From JAIKWW01 sp052169645 (GTDB lineage Bacteria; Bacillota; Clostridia; Peptostreptococcales; Anaerovoracaceae), in assembly GCA_052169645.1 (NCBI GenBank), contig JBQNCA010000040.1:1-6711 (forward strand): a stretch of DNA of 6,711 bases, read 5' to 3'. Positions 4,766-6,711 of the stretch are shown one piece after another; positions within the stretch are counted from its first letter, which is position 1; each line of letters begins with the position of its first letter. The notes beneath the pieces are model-generated. The model ran no database searches. It was not told the origin of the DNA and worked only from the letters and a program-made list of their open reading frames with translations. Both the position numbers and the translations under genes were made by a program.

Positions 4766-6691
4766 CTAAATTTCAATTTCGTTAGAGATTACGTTTACAT
4801 TATTTGGTCCGGTAACAATACAGCGGTACTTAGTATAATAAAAAGGTTTGCTATGAACTGTAAGGTTTGTAGTCTTGGCACTATCCTCTGATACGTTAAG
4901 CCACTGTTGCATAGGCGAATTGTAGACCTGCCACTGATAGCGTAACTGTTTATCCTCAGTTTTATTTGCACCAAACGCAAAAATATAAAAATGTAAATTA
5001 GGATCGTCTCCAAATGACACCATACGCCTACACATTGTTATCACAGGTGTTTTATTGCCCGGTGCTGTAGTCTCAGGTGATAAAAAGACGCGGCAGGTTG
5101 TTGTATCTTTGCTGTTGCCATAGGAATCTTTTATGATACATTGGTAGAGATCATAAAGTCCAGGAGGTTCTTTATGATCATATCTATGAATAACCAGAGT
5201 CTTTGTATTTACACCATCGTAATATATACCATCGCTATTCGGGCTATCATCCTTAAGAAAAACCCAATCTCCACTATCCTGATCTTTTTTTAACCATCGA
5301 TAGCTTTCTCTACCCGGTGCTGTCGAAACACCGCGTACCTCTATCTTACAACTATTTTTACCAATGACATAAGACGGTGGCTGCTTAGTGATTTTTAACT
5401 TTGGCACATTGCCTTTCACCACAACTTGATCGGAAAGCAACTTCTTGCCGCTTCCGTCACTGACTTCACATCTGTAACGATAGGAGGTTTCTTCAATGGT
5501 AACTTCAAGGTTCGGTGAACCGGACGGGACAGAACCTAAGTAAGCATATCCGCTATCGGTACTGACACCACTATCAGGTACTCGCATCCAATGATAACGC
5601 AATGGCGGCATTCCGACTGCCTCTAATGACAAGGTAGATGTTTCACCATAGTCGCCACTTGTTCCTTGTGGCTGTTTCGTAATTTTCAAATTCATCATAT
5701 GATGGTTGCCCGTGAAGATATCAGGATCCTTATAATATTGGTAATTGGATAAGGTTCCTAAATCGCCGAGAGCATTTTTTTCAGAAACGAGTGCTGCATA
5801 ACTTGCAATACTTGTTCCATTGGCATCTTTAATTACGCATCTATAGCGATATGGTTTCTTCTGTATTTTTACGGTTAGTTCGTTTGTTGTGCCGCTTATG
5901 TTGGAAAAGTTGGTTTCTCCATCTCCTAAACGCTGCCATTGGTAGCTCAGGGGTGTCTTTCCACCCTTTGTTGTTACTTGAAGGGTGACTTCTTTATCGA
6001 CTGTATCGGAAAAATCTTTCGGCTGTACGCTAATTTCCAATGGCGTCGTATCGTTTGTTTCATTGTTTATTTCTAAGCTAAGTCTTTTATCCGTATGCAT
6101 CATACGGGTGAGAATAGCTGCCACTTCACTGCGCTTAATATGGCTGTTAGGGTTGCAATTATGGGCATTGTCCACACCGATCACAATGCCTGCTCTATAC
6201 AACTTATAGATGGCTTCAGAATTTGGATGAGACATTGGAACGTCCGGTATTGCACCGGCATTTACGATATTCTTTATCTCGTGTTCTTTGATAAGATTAG
6301 CAAATATTTCCATATATCCGGCTCGGCTGATATTTTGATTCCAGTTCAAATCGGATGTTATCAGATTATGCTTTTTTGCATAGTCGACATAAGGCAGATA
6401 CCATGGATTGTCCATAGTAAATTCAACCTTGCCTTCATTTTTTAATTGATGCATGCATGCAGCGAGTTTGACTGCCTCGGCTGCGGTCATATTGTCGTTC
6501 GGTGCATACAGATTGGATGTCTTGCCATTAATGAGCTTTGTTTCATATGCGGACTTTACATCATCATAAAACCAATCTCCGGATGAAACATCAATAAAAG
6601 GTATTTCGGCAGCATATGTTCCTGTAGGAATGAAAGTGAAAATAAGTGTGAAAATCAGAATCAATGACAATTTCTTTTTTTGTATTAACAT
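4766..6691 (-). CDS. Secreted SLH-domain protein with four Ig-like domains
   Basis: This 641-residue surface protein has a signal peptide: KKK at 5-7, a hydrophobic core at about 8-22 and likely cleavage after TYA (27). Three S-layer-homology units follow (about 31-79, 94-137, 148-198). The first has the typical FIDVSSGDWFYDDV start and the third the KRSEVAAILTRMM end. SLH units bind secondary cell-wall polymer and hold proteins on the wall. The usual TRAE motif is altered in each (TAAE 69-72, SRAG 122-125, KRSE 186-189). Four Ig-like domains follow (about 218-302, 334-425, 431-537, 548-641), each with a Y/R-x-W core (QW 251-252, HW 367-368, RW 465-466, QW 586-587) and a late Y-R/Q-C strand (Cys285, 408, 518, 624). 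LKITKQP opens the second and third. AAAGGAG (opposite 6706-6700) lies 8 bases before the ATG. A 10-bp palindrome, TAACATGTTA (6686-6695), spans the start codon. The promoter lies outside the window. Adhesion or envelope structure is likely, but the ligand is unknown. Confidence 0.85.
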   Translation of the reverse strand: MLIQKKKLSLILIFTLIFTFIPTGTYAAEIPFIDVSSGDWFYDDVKSAYETKLINGKTSNLYAPNDNMTAAEAVKLAACMHQLKNEGKVEFTMDNPWYLPYVDYAKKHNLITSDLNWNQNISRAGYMEIFANLIKEHEIKNIVNAGAIPDVPMSHPNSEAIYKLYRAGIVIGVDNAHNCNPNSHIKRSEVAAILTRMMHTDKRLSLEINNETNDTTPLEISVQPKDFSDTVDKEVTLQVTTKGGKTPLSYQWQRLGDGETNFSNISGTTNELTVKIQKKPYRYRCVIKDANGTSIASYAALVSEKNALGDLGTLSNYQYYKDPDIFTGNHHMMNLKITKQPQGTSGDYGETSTLSLEAVGMPPLRYHWMRVPDSGVSTDSGYAYLGSVPSGSPNLEVTIEETSYRYRCEVSDGSGKKLLSDQVVVKGNVPKLKITKQPPSYVIGKNSCKIEVRGVSTAPGRESYRWLKKDQDSGDWVFLKDDSPNSDGIYYDGVNTKTLVIHRYDHKEPPGLYDLYQCIIKDSYGNSKDTTTCRVFLSPETTAPGNKTPVITMCRRMVSFGDDPNLHFYIFAFGANKTEDKQLRYQWQVYNSPMQQWLNVSEDSAKTTNLTVHSKPFYYTKYRCIVTGPNNVNVISNEIEI

Positions 6692-6711
6692 GTTATCATC
6701 TCCTTTGTCGG

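Noticed and set aside
5985..6445. Two overlapping plus-strand open frames opposite the SLH region
   Set aside because: They lie antisense to the SLH domains, have no supporting ribosome binding site, and their translations resemble no family I recognise.

Overview
The window looks like a chromosomal segment of a low-GC anaerobic Firmicute of the class Clostridia. The grounds are AT-rich codon use, AAGGAG-type ribosome binding sites, the yraN-comM-dprA gene order, and an SLH-domain surface protein of monoderm type. The protein styles (a membrane-bound LuxR regulator, an SLH plus Ig-like surface protein) would suit the Eubacterium/Mogibacterium side of the Clostridia. That placement is an impression, not something the sequence proves.

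Layout. Bases 1-309 hold no gene. They contain an exact 82-bp tandem repeat (two full copies plus 30 bp of a third) rich in inverted repeats. The array runs directly into a strong intrinsic terminator (201-225), which probably ends an operon lying to the left. A promoter with a perfect TTGACA (247-275) follows. From 310 to 3074 lies a tight plus-strand operon: yraN (UPF0102, endonuclease-like fold), comM/yifB (AAA+ Mg-chelatase-like helicase) and dprA (RecA loader). Stop-to-start gaps are 0 and 11 bp. Together they form a DNA-uptake and recombination module: DprA and ComM act on incoming single-stranded DNA, and YraN commonly travels with them.

A 93-bp gap (3075-3167) carries doubled TATAAT boxes, an inverted repeat and a hairpin that could cover the ribosome binding site of the next gene. 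That gene (3168-4610) encodes a 480-residue membrane protein: about twelve hydrophobic segments fused to a C-terminal LuxR-type DNA-binding domain. It is a one-component, membrane-tethered regulator with no known target.

The 155-bp convergent gap 4611-4765 contains two strong hairpins. One is a clear terminator for the minus-strand gene. The other is an IS200/IS605-like imperfect palindrome of unknown role. From 6691 to 4766 on the minus strand lies a 641-residue secreted protein with a signal peptide, three degenerate SLH units and four Ig-like domains, probably anchored to the cell wall and facing outward.

No clear new multi-gene system is visible. The best leads are the 82-bp structured tandem repeat, the membrane LuxR regulator with its structured leader, the oddly spaced yraN start, and the unusual Ig/SLH features of the surface protein.
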